Both the position numbers and the translations under genes were made by a program. Below the pieces are notes generated by a model. It was not told the DNA's origin. It made no database searches and saw nothing but the letters and a program-made list of their open reading frames with translations. From the NCBI RefSeq assembly GCF_024763615.1, contig NC_077223.1:89962627-90026626 (forward strand): DNA of 64,000 nt, read 5' to 3'. Each line of letters starts with the position of its first letter. The stretch's first letter is position 1. Positions 11,087-23,409 of this stretch are shown one piece after another. This stretch comes from Phlebotomus papatasi (lineage: Eukaryota; Arthropoda; Insecta; Diptera; Psychodidae).

Positions 11087-12960
11087 TATAATTGAAATAT
11101 TGTACTTTTATATGCTTAAGAGCTGGAATTAAATATTGTTTCATTTATAATGAAAAAAAAAATATAAAGAATACATGATTTTTAGTTTGCGTATCCCATA
11201 TAACCCCTTGTGTTGTAACGGGTGTAAGTCATAAAAAGACGTATTATTTAAAACTGAAGTTTTATCTTAGTTATTATCTTGATGCAGAAAATCAGTTAAA
11301 AGTGACATAAAAAAATACAGTAGAAGTGAAAATGCAATTTATGAACTACATATTATGATAATTTTCCCCAGAATGTGCGTGCAAATGCCGACAAAACAGC
11401 AAAGTAAATGATGTGTCTACGAATACAAACTTTAGTACATACCTGTCCTTTATTGATGTTTTCTCGTGATGTGCAAACTTATTCCATTTGTGAAGAACTA
11501 ACTGGATTGTTGAGTAGCATAGAAAATGTATTGAATTAAGAAGTTGGTGGAAGTTTTGGCGAGACAAAGGAACACTTCAAAAGAGGAGTAAGCACTTGAG
11601 TTAAGTTTACAGAGCTAAAGTGTACATATTTTAAGTCGCTCCAATTAGAATTGGTAGTTTTATTTAATTCGCAACAATTCAAATTTGCATTAACTGCACA
11701 GAGGGCACTCTTTGCCCTTTTACTAAAACAATTACACAATTTTGTCTTTTTTTTAACTTCTCAGTCGCGAAAGTTAATGACTTAATTTAGAACCTCTTGT
11801 GGATGGCGTAATTGAATTTAATATTCTACTCCTGTCCTCCAGTGGTCCTCTTTGCCACTTGTCCCAAGTGTAGCAATTCGCCAAGTGCAATGTCTCTTCC
11901 GTTCCTTTTTTTGTTGCTAGGATGGTGTCGGAACTTCAAAATAAATTTTTTTGGCCGTCGACATTGTGTAACAAAACTAATTAATTTGGCAATGCATTTT
12001 TGCCTGTTTTTCCTAAAGTGAAAAACGTGACTGAAAGTTTGGGCTATTGTGAAGCATATGGTTCAACATACAAGCAATAATGCATAAAACTTTCAGTTTA
12101 ACACTCCCAGCACTATCTGGGGAAAAATGATATTTTAGCGAAATTCAAACAAATTGAGCTTTTCTCTGTTTTACGTGCGAAAAGTGGTCTATGTGCAAAT
12201 TTTCTCCATTTGATCAACTTTTACTTGCTACACAAATTCCAACATTTATTTTTCTCCTCTAAATCAACTCATAACTAACTGACTTTGTGTTTAATCAATT
12301 CATTTTGTAGAGTTTCTCTTCAGGGTAAATTTATTCATCTACCAAGCTAAAGTTATGCTATTCAACAAAATATGAAGAAATCACTAGAACAAGGTATATT
12401 GTTTAAAGAACAAAGATACAGTTGGATTTGAATTCAAAACACCTGCATCTTAGAGGTGACCCAAATAGACTCAAGTTTAGTCTCGGGAATATTTGCCAAT
12501 AAAATTTTCCTGTAAGGGATTAAGGAAAAGAAATTTACACAAAGAATCTGTAATTGATGATCCTGATGGAAAAAGTCCTATAAGTCCTGGAAAAATTTTC
12601 CCAAATTGAAAAAAGGTTTTCTCAATTTCAGATTTTTCTTTTGTTTGTAATTCTAAGTTGAAAGTTACGAACAGTAGGAATACGGCCAACCAGTGTATTC
12701 AAGAAGAGCATTAAAACTACAACAAGCTTTACCGTCATCATTTTGTTAGAAATAGCTCAATATTTTAAACTCCAAAAGTGATGTTACCCCTTAATTCTCA
12801 ATTGAATTTAAAATTAAGTTATAAAAAATCTTCGTGTGATAGATCAGTAACTCTTCTGCTGAAATATTTGGTTTGTTTTGACTCCAGGTGAACCTACTCT
12901 GAGAAATCTTCTCTACCTTAAAGTAAGTTTTCTTTTCAAAAAGGGTTCCGAAATATAATT
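11087..12960. other. Non-coding stretch, nothing recognised
   Basis: AT-rich, with only short open frames lacking domain content. Presumed intron or flank of the Dpr-type gene downstream of its stop at 20243, or intergenic DNA. No repeats were recognised. Confidence 0.35.
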
Positions 12961-14005
12961 TAACCCTTTAACACTAAACCTACAAAAATCCGGTCAAATT
13001 GATCGGTTTCAAATTATTACATATTTAAACGGTACAATGTCGCTATCAAACTTTATAAATTTCTTAAAATATGCATGTAATATATTTTTCAGTGTTTAAA
13101 TTTTAAGTTTTTGCTCTTTTCCGAGACAAATTTGTTGAGTATCCTATCCTACCGTGGTTTGTCACTTGATCGAAAAACGAGCAAAAACGTTCGGTAGGTT
13201 TAGTGTTAAGAACGAGACACTTTACGGACCAAAAATCGATGATAAAAATGAAACCGATAAACCAAACTTCTGAAATGTTTTACAACTAACCTTGAAAAGT
13301 CCAACATAGTCTGATTCGGTGTATTTTCTGCCTATATGGACGAAATGAACAAAAAGAGCCCTAAAATTTAAATAAATTTTCTGACAATACCAATTAATGA
13401 TAATTTTCGTTCTTATGAAAAATATTAAGTATAGTTGTTGTAGATTCTAGTGCAAAGAGGATTTTGCTGAAAAAAATTACGGCATTGTATAAATGAGCAG
13501 CAAAAAGTTAAAATTGAGCAGCAACAAAAAAATGAAAGAGTGATATGATCGTAAAAAATTTTGGCAAAGGGAAAATAGAGGACTTTTCATTCTATCTGCA
13601 AGAATTTTAAAAGATAAATATATATTAGATTCATTTTTGTAAAGATTTAAGTTTTTTACTGACCATTATTACATATTTTACTGCTCATTCTTAATATTTT
13701 ACTGCGCATTTTGAATTTGTTATAGCTCATTTGTTGTTTGCCAAAAATTATTTACTCGCTAAAAATTAGAAATAAAAAATATAATAAAAATCATTCATCA
13801 ATGCGGAAATTTTAAAAATCGTTACTTTTGATAAATATTTACTATACATAGCAAATAGTTGAAGGCTTGTAAACAATATCCTAGTTTCCTACAAATTTCT
13901 ACTTTACGATTACGTACACACATTAGAAAGAAATAACTTTAGGTATTTAAGAAAATATGCTGTTTTTTTTAGTCTTTATGACCCACGTAACCCCTTAAAA
14001 TCCCT
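12961..14005. mobile_element. TTAACCCTTTAA-type element, interrupted
   Basis: The left end TTAACCCTTTAA is cut by a second element (12964-13213) and resumes with GAACGAGACACTTTACGGAC. The following ~300 bp match the element at 42321-43054, including TTTTCTGACAATACCAATTA. The middle (13480-13760) holds short inverted arrays of CAGCAAAAAGTTAAAATTGAG and TTTTTTACTGACCATTATT. The right half (CAATATCCTAGTTTCCTACA onward) also matches, and the end at ~13992 is degenerate. Confidence 0.65.
12964..13213. mobile_element. TTAA-targeted MITE nested in the previous element
   Basis: TTAA-CACTAAACCTAC at the left mirrors GTAGGTTTAGTG-TTAA at the right. Removing it restores the TTTAAGAACGAGACA continuity seen in related elements (CTTTAACGACGAGACA at 42325). 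TTAA duplication is characteristic of piggyBac-type transposition, so this is probably a non-autonomous piggyBac-like MITE. A related left end is at 58043-58062. Confidence 0.75.
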
Positions 14006-14189
14006 TACCTGTTAGAAATTTTTGTAAATACAGTGAAATAAGAACTTCTTGATCTCAATATTATTCATGCTTAAACGTCGTTTATCCGTTTTTTCTCGTA
14101 TGCTGTTGATGTTTTTTTTTATTGGATTTTCTCTTGAAAAACCTTTTGAAAGTCTCCACACATTTCGAAACTTTTGATTTCTCTTCTAT

Positions 14190-14462
14190 CACCGGATGTT
14201 GTTTCTCCCCTTTCCCCATCACCCTTTCCTATCCCCGACATAGTGCCAGCAAATACGTACTCCTTCCAGGAGTCCATGCTGAAACTCACCTCTTTCCATC
14301 TGCAAAGCTTCTCAAAACACTAATCACGAATTGTGAAAGTAAAAATGGCCTACACGACCAATGATTTGGGATTTTGTGCCGTCTTACCCGTTGAGGTCGG
14401 TTGTGAAGTCGGCGGCAGCCGCAGATGGTCTAAGAGAAAATAAATCTATCTATCTCTATCTA
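14190..14462 (+). mobile_element. Retroposon 3' end with (ATCT)n tail
   Basis: The 3' end contains GGCGGCAGCCGCAGATGG, followed by AGAAAATAAA and a (TCTA)n tail at 14443-14462. The layout parallels the retroposon ends at 10625 and 57112. The upstream limit is uncertain. The 80-residue open frame here is incidental. Confidence 0.5.
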
Positions 14463-14834
14463 TATCCAAAATTAAAGAAACGTATAAAAAGTGTGGTACT
14501 TTCAATTTTGTTAAATGTTTAGTTCTATTTTATCTGTAAGAAAATTGGCATTTTAAAACTCTAATTATCTTTATCAAGGACCATGATCACTCTTTAAAAG
14601 CCAATTCAAAAATTACAAAATTAAAAAAAAGTTAAAATTTTTCAATTCTAAGAATAATAAATCTTTTAATGTACCCTTAAGGGCGTGATCCAATCCTCAC
14701 AATGATGAATCTGATTTTGAATATTAAAACTTCTTTAAAATTCTTTAATTTGTCATTTTAGCCCTTGTTTTAGCCTTTATCTAAGCGAAATCTTTCATTT
14801 TGACAGTATTACCCTTATCGGGGCTAGGGGTAAC

Positions 14835-15180
14835 TCATTTCGGGGAACTCGAGCCAATCTGGCTGGGGAACCCATACATTTTTTTCAGGAAACCCGGGGA
14901 ACCCATACATTTTTTTGGGAACCCGAGCCAATCTGATTGATTATGAATTATCCCTTGTATCGGGGTCATGGGCCTAAAACGCCCAGGTCTAGAGTCTAGG
15001 AGAGAGTCTACATCAACAAAAAGCGTGCCCGAGTATTGGTTCGAGTGAGCTCTTGGAAACAGAAGCCTACGCATCCTAGCCGAGGCTCTGGGAATCAAGA
15101 GTGAGGCTATAGAGCGTGATCGCAGTCCACGCTTGCCGATCTTTCGCCATTTCAGGAAGATGTTCACGGTCAAACCCTAA
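14835..15180. repeat. Short copy of the 33-kb minisatellite plus GC-rich flank
   Basis: 14846-14935 holds about two units of the GGGGAACCCATACATTTTT repeat that makes up the array at 32953-34145, bounded on both sides by GAGCCAATCTG. The rest, to ~15180, is a GC-richer sequence with a 112-residue minus-strand frame of no recognised type. The repeat is written inside that frame, so the frame is probably incidental. Confidence 0.6.
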
Positions 15181-15510
15181 GCGTTCTCAGGCAAGATCCT
15201 TACTTTGATTCAGCCACTTTGTCCTAGGCCCTGCCCCGAGGTAATTGACTCCTCACAAAGGCTTGCATTGCTTCCAATGCTTTGCCTGAGTAGTCTTTCT
15301 TCATTCATGGTAAAATGTGTCTTATTATGAACTATTCCGATACGACTATTGTACATAATCAATTCTCAGGGAAGAAATGAGGGTTAATCCTTGTTTCCTA
15401 GTCACCACTTTCTCGGGGTTCCTTTGCAGTTTCTAAGTAGCAATCTCTTACCATTTAGCTTTTAGATGATGTAAGCAAAGCAAATAGCATCTTACTCCTT
15501 CCATTATTTA

Positions 15511-15727
15511 TAGGGGGGAGTGGGGCACCTATGGGGCACCGTAGGAGAAAAATTGGGATTTTTCTCCTACGTTTAAGTAGAACGGAGCCATATCATAATG
15601 TATTTTAGCTTCTCAATCTGTTTGTGCAGCTAAATTATACCACGAAAATATTCAATTTTATTTAAAAATTGGTGAAAAATCCTAATTTCAAAGCTGCCCC
15701 GTATTCAAGAGTGCCTCACTTCCCCCT
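15511..15727. mobile_element. MITE, 'GGGGGGAGTGGGGCACC' termini
   Basis: AGGGGGGAGTGGGGCACC at the left faces GTGCCTCACTTCCCCCTA at the right. GGGGCACCGTAGGAG-AAAAA and its partner form an internal hairpin (15540-15572). It shares the GGGGCACC theme with the 5667 family but differs in length and interior. Confidence 0.7.
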
Positions 15728-17540
15728 ATCCATCATCCCTACCTGTTAAGAAATCGTTTGTTATCAGTACCTCCAGGATGAATTGCTCTTACAAATTCCA
15801 AAAAGGAATATATTAAATATTTGATTGTTTTTCTCCGGAAACTATTCGCTAGAAGCAGCATAGTAATCTCTCATCAAAAGTGAGCATTGTTTGTTCAAAA
15901 TCCACCTCGCAAATCGAGCAGACAGTTCTAGTTTTCACAATGAGAAATAGCTTCCAAATGCAATTGGATAGGCGTGAGAAATTCATCAAGTCCAATATTT
16001 ACCACGTGAGAAAATTCCAGGAAAATTTCCAATGAAAACAAAATTTAGGTCATGAAGGTGCCATGCCATAAATAAATTTGGACGATTAAATATTGCAAAT
16101 TCCCATATAATACACAATATATATATATATAAAAAAAACATAATATTAAAATTCCAATAAAAAAATTTTACATGAAAATGAGCAATTTTAATGCAATGAG
16201 ACAGAAAAAAAATCTCGTTATTAAAATTGATAAAATTAATAATTATTTCTGGTTATTTCCATGTTAAATTAACACTGATTGACACAATGTCAGTTATAGT
16301 TAATTATTGACGAGAGCGATAACTAATTTCATTTTCAATAAAAGAATTATAATTAAATATTTTATTCAATACAATATACATATTTTTTGTTATGTAATTC
16401 ATAATATAGAATATATATTTCATATATGTAAAGAAATTCTTATTACAATAATACTTGTATTTTCACAATTTCTTTCTCGACAAAGGAAGAATTTTAAACA
16501 CAAATATCCACTATACACTTACATTTTTAGGGTAATCTTTCTTAATTTATAAACTCTTTTTTTCACATTTTTCTTACCTATGTTTTCTTTATTTTTATTC
16601 AGCTTCTCGAAAGAAATTTCATAAAATCACTCAATTATAACTTATATAGGGATGTTTTCTTGTAAATAAATAATGTATGAAAAAAAACAGGTATCAAAAT
16701 TTGTTTTAATCTTATTAAAAGGATTGAAATGATGAAATATCGTGATGTAAAAGCATTAATATTTTAAAGTCCGTAAAAAAATTATTTTACGATTTAATAT
16801 AATTTGTAGAACCCCAAGGAAATGCTAGCAATTTTACACGTACATTATTGTATTGTCACTGAGAATATACTTTATCATGATTCAATTAAGACAAAATATG
16901 TGTCTTTCTCACAATTTCTGTGAGTCTCACAAAGAAATATGTAAAAGAACGTCCAGAAATTTAAACAAGAAAATATTTATTTTAAAAATTACAAAAATCA
17001 AGTGCAGTGCCCTGAATCCCATGCCATGTGAAATCCTTGACTTAATGACAAACCGAGAACAGACAAGATTTGACCAATGTGGAAGGCTTGGAGGATGAGC
17101 CGAAAGCTTTGGGAAAAGTTTGATTTTTCCAAGTTGATTCTTATTTGCCCGACGTTTACCGGATCCCATTATTAGTATATAACCCGTCAGATAATATTTT
17201 CAAAATTATTTATAACCGAAATCTTGCTATAAGCCTTTTTTAAATGCCTTTCTCAAAAGTAATACAAGTTTTATTTCTATAATGTTTCCAACAGTCTTGA
17301 TTTACATATATCCAAGAAAAAGAAATGTTTCATTATTTAAAAAATAAAAAAAGAATAAATAAAAAATTGAAATCATCAGCAATGTAAAAATATGTATATC
17401 TACATTGAGAAAGAGATGGTAAAACATCCCAGCTTTGCGGAATGCTCTAACTCACAAGAATGCCCCATCCGTTAGCATTAGCATATTTAATGTGTTCACA
17501 TAGGATTACTGTCGATTTAATCTTGTTGATAGACAATATG
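15728..17540. other. Very AT-rich non-coding stretch
   Basis: Long AT-rich DNA. The open frames at 16307-16552 and 16853-17169 are low in complexity and lack domains. An AT microsatellite occurs at 16118-16130. No exon was recognised. Confidence 0.35.
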
Positions 17541-17549
17541 AAACCCATT

Positions 17550-18070
17550 AAAATTATGAGGAGTCATCGAAGACTGGAAGTCGATATCTCTTACCGTTTG
17601 ACTTGTAAGCTTGGGAACAAACAAAGGTCAAGTAAAAAAAAATAATTTCCGAAAAAAATATTCAAAAATCGGTATTTAAACGATTAATTACCTATGAAGA
17701 CCGATGCAACCGGTTCCGCAATTTCAATACCTTTCCATAAAATCCAAATTTAACCAAATGGGATGAAAAAATACCCTTCCAAAGTGGTTGACTTTTGACC
17801 TTCAATAATTGGAAATGGTGAGTTTTCCGGTCATAGGTATGTTTGGACGAAATGTTCGCCTGGATTACCTCTAAAGCATATACGAAAATCAGTGTAAAAG
17901 CTTGGGCCAATTGTGGGAAAAACTGAAAAAAGACGTTTTTTAGGGGAAGGTGGGGGTCGGTTGGGGGAGGAGAAAAAACGTCTGGAGATATTGTTTTTTT
18001 ATTGGGGGTCATTGAAGTCCGGAAGTTGATATCTTTTACCGTTTAAGTTCCCGTACGGTGACAAATTGAA
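17550..18070. repeat. Direct repeat of a ~60-bp motif
   Basis: GAAGACTGGAAGTCGATATC (17568) recurs as GAAGTCCGGAAGTTGATATC (18013), each followed by TTACCGTTT. A related inverted form is at 24820-24865, and a diverged form at 49943-49975 (GCAAGTCGATATCTTTTTTA). This is an interspersed repeat of unknown class. Confidence 0.5.
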
Positions 18071-18339
18071 AAAAAAGACGATTTTACTACTGTTCTTTCT
18101 TTGAGTTCGAGCAGTAAAATGAAAATTTTTAAATGTGAACATGGATATAATAAGATAATGACCCAATTGCAAGCTTTAAGAGCAACAGGGAACGAATTTA
18201 TTTGGGAAAAATTGTGTAACTATTTGTTCATTTTAATAACTTCAGCTAAAAGTCATTACTTTTTAAATAAAAGATGTTTTACGGGAGGCATGGCCTAAAT
18301 TAACGACTTCAGACTAAGAAATTCTCAGGCATTTTGCTT

Positions 18340-18716
18340 ATTATACAAAAAAATCGTAAAATTGTTCGTAAATATTTGTTAATTGTTATTGGGGACTTCT
18401 GAATAGTTTTTGAATTAGTAAACTCAGAGAAAAGTTCGTAAAGGTTTGTACCTTTTCACAAACAATGTTCGCAATATGATCACTTGCCGAGCATTTTTTT
18501 GACAAACGTTTGTCTGTCAATAATCGTAAACACTTAGAACACTGTTTGTAAAATTTTGTTCGTCAGTTGCTCAAATTACGAGAAGTTTATTCGAAAGTAT
18601 AAACTTTAACGATTTTTGTGTGGATTAATACGATTTACAAGCATTTCCTAAGTCCAAAATAGGAATTCGGAAACATTTACGAAAACTTTTACGAAATATT
18701 TCATTCTGTGTATGCT
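18340..18716. mobile_element. Possible MITE with imperfect inverted ends
   Basis: TATACAAAAAAATCGTAAAA on the left is imperfectly inverted relative to TTACGAAATATTTCATTCTG at the right. The interior contains several GTTCGTAAA/TTTACGA motifs in both orientations. The boundaries are uncertain. Confidence 0.4.
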
Positions 18717-19088
18717 TATACCTGTCCGGACTATTTTTTTTCACTTGAATATCACAAAATATCAATCTCGTTTAACTGAATTTGACTGTAATGGAGTAGA
18801 ATAGACAGATGCAAATTGTTTAAGAAAGAAAGGAACATGAATTTTGATTTCATGAAATTGTCTTGGTCTAAAAGGTCTACTTAAAGTAATTTTTAAAAAA
18901 AAAATCCATTTTTCAAAATGGTAAATATTTCAGATAAAAAGAAATTAAAAGGGTTCTGGACTATATTGAAACCGCAAGATCAGGTTTAAATCTGATCAAT
19001 TAAGAAATGTATACTAATCAAAATACAATAGTTCGCAACGTTCCGTAGAGAAACTTGTGTCTTTCCGCAAGATGAGTTCAGGAAATTC

Positions 19089-19278
19089 CATTATTATTTT
19101 TTCTTATACAGGAATGGAGTTGTCGGTCCCCTGCCCCGTGGAATCAAGTGCAGTGAAGCTCACTGGATGCAGGTCAAGTTTAAACATCTAAACGCCAGAA
19201 AATTTCTGGTGACCTATAGGGCGAATTGAAGTTGAGACACTGGCATCATAGAGAGAATACTTTATCACTTGACCCAGT
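19089..19278 (-). mobile_element. tRNA-derived SINE, minus strand
   Basis: On the minus strand it reads CTGGGTCAAGTGATAAAGTA (A-box region), then the CATCCAGTGAGCTTCACTGC body and an (ATT)n tail at 19089-19097. It is the same family as 5941-6222. The B box is degraded (TCTCAACTTCAATTCG), so this is an old copy. Confidence 0.8.
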
Positions 19279-19360
19279 AAGACCTATCCTGGCCAGGTCT
19301 TATTTCCAGCCTATTTCTGTCATGACTTCTGACAAAAGGTCATGACCAATATTGTCTCTA

Positions 19361-19362
<2 letters not shown>

Positions 19363-19404
<42 letters not shown>

Positions 19405-19410
19405 TATACA
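19363..19410. repeat. (TA)n microsatellite
   Basis: About 24 TA dinucleotides with two interruptions. Confidence 0.95.
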
Positions 19411-20242
19411 GAGCCTAACCTTCTCCTTACTATGTCTCATACTCAAATAATATGGAATTCTAAATGATTTATAAGAAGAAAACTAATTAAAATGGAATAT
19501 TTTTATATGAGAGTGATCCTACAAAATTCCTTTTCCGATTATTATCTTCAAAAGTGGTGCTCGAAAAATGTACATGTATAAATTCATTGTTGGTATACAT
19601 TGTAGTTCATCTTTTTAAAATCCTTCATTAAATCTTTGCTGAAGAATTTACCCTTGTATGAGCACCATATTTAGGGGGAGGTTCTTAATGTTATGTTCTA
19701 CATTGAGCTGCATGCATCATCTTTCACCGTTGTTTGTGGATATATCTTTCATCCTTCATCGTTACACGTGAGATTAGCGTCTCAAGACATGAGGTTATAT
19801 ACACAATTATATAATGCTCCTCTCATTAGCTGTGCCTCCTCATATTAACACTGACGATGAAATGAACTATTTGACTAAAGTATTTCATGTTGGGCTCAGT
19901 GTTTGTGCACAAACGCTTTTCCATGTGCTGCAATAAAGTGTTAAATGGAAGAGCGGTATATGTACCCGTCTTTAACCCAATGTTTATGCATACGGATTAG
20001 CTTTATACCTCGCAACATCCTCTTCACCAAACACTGCCTCTTCCATCATAAATCCACCAAATTCTTTTATCATCTAAAATATTTTCCTACACCAAAATAT
20101 TTTCCAAAAAAGGAAATACACCATGTCTTTTTTCTCATCATTTCCTCTTTTACAACATCGAAACACTCGTAATAGAGCTTTTTTTCTCTGTACCATCTCC
20201 CGGAGGCTTTTTTTTAGCTTGTGAGAAACTCACCGAGTGCTT

Positions 20243-20376
20243 TCAATTGAGAACACAAATTCTCATCAAAAGCAGGATGAAAATGTGAAGATGGACACGG
20301 AAGAACGAAGATGTGGCAAAATTAACCAGGTGATCGATGCTCTTGTTGGGATGCTGCATTGCGGCCGGTTTTTCCC
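20243..20376 (-). CDS. Dpr-type immunoglobulin gene, last exon (C-terminal tail)
   Basis: The acceptor TATATCTTCAG precedes the exon. It starts with two bases that complete the glycine codon left open by the exon at 23032. The frame then reads EKPAAMQHPN..., then a basic-flanked hydrophobic end (VHLHIFILLLMRICVLN) and TGA at 20245-20243. The EKPAAMQH stretch closely resembles the EHPAAMQ segment that I recall following the second Ig domain in Drosophila Dpr proteins, where a hydrophobic C-terminus gives membrane or GPI attachment. At 134 bp it closes the frame exactly. The family assignment is strong; the attachment type is inferred. Confidence 0.85.
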
Positions 20377-20824
20377 CTGAAGATATAAATCCACAAAAGC
20401 CAAATTAATGCACAGATGCGAAAAGGAATATTCATTAGTCTATCAAATGGGAAAAAAGTGTTCAAAAAACGTTATTGCTCGTTTCAGGTTTTGCCTGCAT
20501 TTCCCGGGAGTTCAGTATTGAGAGTATCAACCTATATCTACTACTACAGATATGACGACGTGCACTTAAATAATTTTTTTTATTAAGCTTTAATTTTTAA
20601 GCTCTGGAAAGAGGCATTGTTTTTCTAAGAATGATTGACAAAATCTGTAATAATCTCTAGAATAATACAATTCGTACACCTTTAACTCCAAAAAATGTAT
20701 TAAGAGTTAACCATTTTCATTAATTTTAATAGTTTAAAGGATTTAAAGTGACGTTCAAAAATTTAATATTTTTCATAGTCAATCTACTGGTGAGTGGAGA
20801 ATAATTTAACGCTTTATGAGCGAA

Positions 20825-21072
20825 TACTGTAGACTCTCTCTCAAATGGGCATTTGGGGCGAAATGTCATCCGGTTTATCGATAGATTTGGGCATCAAAGC
20901 CTTTGTAAATTCCACAAAAAGCGCTCAATTACAAAGAATCACGATAAAATAGAAATAAGAGGAATAACTACAGCGAATTTGAGCAAATTAGCTTCATAAT
21001 TAAACATGAAAATTGTCAACAAATTTTTTCGCCCCATTGAAAAAGAGCCGATTGAGCGAGAGTCTACTGTAA
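20825..21072. mobile_element. Pogo-like MITE (TACTGTAGACTCTC ends)
   Basis: TACTGTAGACTCTCTCTCAA at the left is inverted relative to TTGAGCGAGAGTCTACTGTA at the right. TTTGGGGCGAAATG and TTCGCCCCATTG are also inverted. TA lies at both borders. The CAGTAGA..CTC terminus is typical of pogo/Tigger-derived MITEs. Confidence 0.8.
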
Positions 21073-22433
21073 TGGTAAGCAAATGGCGTTCACTTGAGCT
21101 CTATAATTCAGGCGAGGATACACGGAGCTTTGGGTCACCTGAATGATCTCGAAATGTCGAAATCGAGCTTGGGCAGAGGTCTGGAAAGCTTCAGAGCCTG
21201 CGGAAACAGTTAAAGATAACCAGTCTCAGAAGTGGCAGTGGCTTGTAAAGGCCAGCAGAACTCCTGGGAGTCGTCATCGTACCTGGAAAAGACTAATCTG
21301 CCTTTGTCGAAGTGAAGCTGAAGAGTGAGTGCGCCTCAAACATTTGAGTGCGAGTCCGTCGTTCTGTGAACCTGTGGAAATTATTCCATGCGAGACCCTT
21401 ATCTCGGATGTAGCAGAGGTCTATCCACCTCAAGAATAATTTCTACTAAAAATACGAGGAGTATAGGGACCGCTTAGGGCTCCATTGTCCTTTCAAACAT
21501 AGGAGAAAAGTGGAGTTAAGGAGAATAAGTAGTCTACAGAAGTATCCAGCTAGACGTTTCGGATAGCCCCTAGGTTCCAGCGAGATAATTAGGCCTTCGT
21601 AAAAGCATGGGAAGGACACTAGAAGGTTCTTTCGTACCACCACGGTCTTGTCTGTAACTTTCCCGTCTCAGATCGAATAAATCCCTGGAACTCCCTAAAA
21701 ACCTAGAACTATTTGATGAGTGGAGTAATTCTCTGTTGAGAATCTCATCGTGTGAATAGAAATCGTTATGAAACACTAAGGAGACGAGCACCTCGTCTCA
21801 GGTCAAGCCGGAGAAATCAGAGATAAGAAACTACCAGGTGAAAAGTGCAGTCCTACCCATTGAGAGTGAGTGTCGGATAGACATCGGACATGGAGACCTG
21901 CTGATGGGAATTGTCTCATCAGAAGAAGAAGGGTTAGGGACAAAGAGAATACCTTTCAGTCCCAATTTTCTTATTTCCTTTGATCTTAAGTTTTTCGATT
22001 AAAAGTAAGCTCTTATGATTTCCCTGACTGTGATTTCCCACTATGCACCCAAAAATTAATCTAAACATAGCTGTAATTCAAATACTAAGTATAGGATGAT
22101 TATCTCCATATTGATGATAGGAATCGGTCAGGAGTTGAACTTTAGATATAGGAAACACGGATTTTGATCTGAACTTATCCTCCTTTATTACTTTACATAT
22201 ACAACGGACGTTTCGGAGCTTTATGGCTCCTTCCTCAGGTATGCAAGGAACTAGTGGGAACTATGATGGACATCACAATGTTCAGAACGATCGTTTTGAC
22301 CATTTTCCGTTTTAAAAACAGGACACGTTCTCCAAGTTTTTAAAATATGGGTGCGATGAGTCACATTTATTGAAAAACATCCGTATTTCCTATATCCAAA
22401 GTCTCCATATTGTATATAAAAATACTTTTTGCG
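21073..22433. other. GC-richer block and unassigned DNA
   Basis: 21100-21900 is GC-richer and holds open frames on both strands (61-73 residues) with no recognised domain. 22195-22250 contains GGACGTTTCGGAGCTTTATG, a motif of the kind found in insect repeats. No splice-supported exon was found. It lies downstream of the second Ig exons of the minus-strand gene, i.e. in its last intron, and could be an old retroelement fragment. Confidence 0.35.
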
Positions 22434-22654
22434 TTAGGGGAAAGTGCCCATGCTTTGCACGGTATCAAGCTTTATAATGACTAAATTTGTCCTATGTTTT
22501 TCAATAAATATGACTCATCGTACCCATATTTTAAAAACTAGAAGAAAGTGTCCTGTTTTTAAAATATAATGCAGAGTCACATTTATTGAAAAACATGAAA
22601 AATTTAGTCATTATGAAGCTTGGGACCGTGTAAAGCATGGGCACTTTCCTCTAG
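22434..22654. mobile_element. MITE, TAGGGGAAAGTGCCCATGC termini
   Basis: TAGGGGAAAGTGCCCATGCT at the left mirrors AGCATGGGCACTTTCCTCTA at the right. AGCTTTATAATGACTAAATT is mirrored by AATTTAGTCATTATGAAGCT. 22300-22385 just upstream resembles its interior (GAGTCACATTTATTGAAAAA) and may be a fragment of another copy. Confidence 0.85.
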
Positions 22655-23031
22655 AACATACCGTAGCAGGAGTTGAACCAAGTTGAACCCATTGTCATAA
22701 AAGTGTCAGTATCAACTGCAACTCTCCAAAAATTTCATCAAAATACATAATTTTATTTCCGGAGCATGATGTTTAATTAATTGATTTTGATGATTTGTTC
22801 TTATAACAAACCTCGACGAGCACTACAATGCCTCATCAATATTCTTAAAACGATTTTTTTTCTTCTAATTAATTTCAGATGGGGAGTAGTTAAGCATAAA
22901 TTCTTTTTGAAATGGGGTCATAAATCTTTTCTGCATATATTAAAAGAATTATAAGCACTTTTATAAGCACAAACGCTTTTTTCTATTTGGTTTAAGTTTA
23001 TTTCATTAATTGACTTTGAAACATTACTTAC

Positions 23032-23210
23032 CTTTGAGGACATGGACAATCACACTGGCTTGCCTGGCATTGGCAGGTGAACACGTATAATTCCCTCCAT
23101 GGCGGATGGTTGCGTTTCTCACAGTCAAGACACTAGAAGTGGCATGTTTACTCGATGAGACCGAAACACCGTCGTCATAATCATAATTGACCATTCGAGC
23201 ATCGTGGTAC
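23032..23210 (-). CDS. Dpr-type immunoglobulin gene, Ig2 exon, second half
   Basis: The acceptor is ATATAAG and the donor is GTAAGTAA. The exon begins with the third base of the tryptophan codon split with the previous exon and reads YHDARMVNYDYDDG..., then TVRNATIRHGGNYTCSPANA and ending VIVHVLK. YHD-R-M-NYD and GNYTC-P-NA are hallmark positions of the second Ig domain of Dpr proteins; the YTC cysteine is the distal half of the Ig disulfide. Two N-glycosylation sequons (NAT, NYT) fit an extracellular domain. 179 bp, ending in phase 1 to join 20376. Confidence 0.92.
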
Positions 23211-23297
23211 CTTATATTTTTTTATGCGGCACAATGAAAAACGTCTGTAAGTATTCATAATATTTCGCAGAAATTACAAAAACCACACGATGCTTAC

Positions 23298-23409
23298 CAA
23301 AAAACATAGATTGGGCTCTCGGTTGCTCGCTTGAGTTTGCACTCCAATCTGAGTGTTGAGCCTTCGTTTATATGCAAATCAGGCGCCTCAATTATTTCCG
23401 CTGCCGCTT
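23298..23409 (-). CDS. Dpr-type immunoglobulin gene, Ig2 exon, first half
   Basis: The acceptor CCCATAG and donor GTAAGC bracket 112 bp. The frame reads AAAEIIEAPDLHINEGSTLR, then LECKLKRATESPIYVFW, the last W being split with the next exon. APDL-INEGS-L-L-C is the B-strand region of the second Dpr Ig domain, with the first disulfide cysteine in LEC. It is separated from the next exon by an 87-bp intron and from the previous exon by ~8 kb. Confidence 0.92.
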
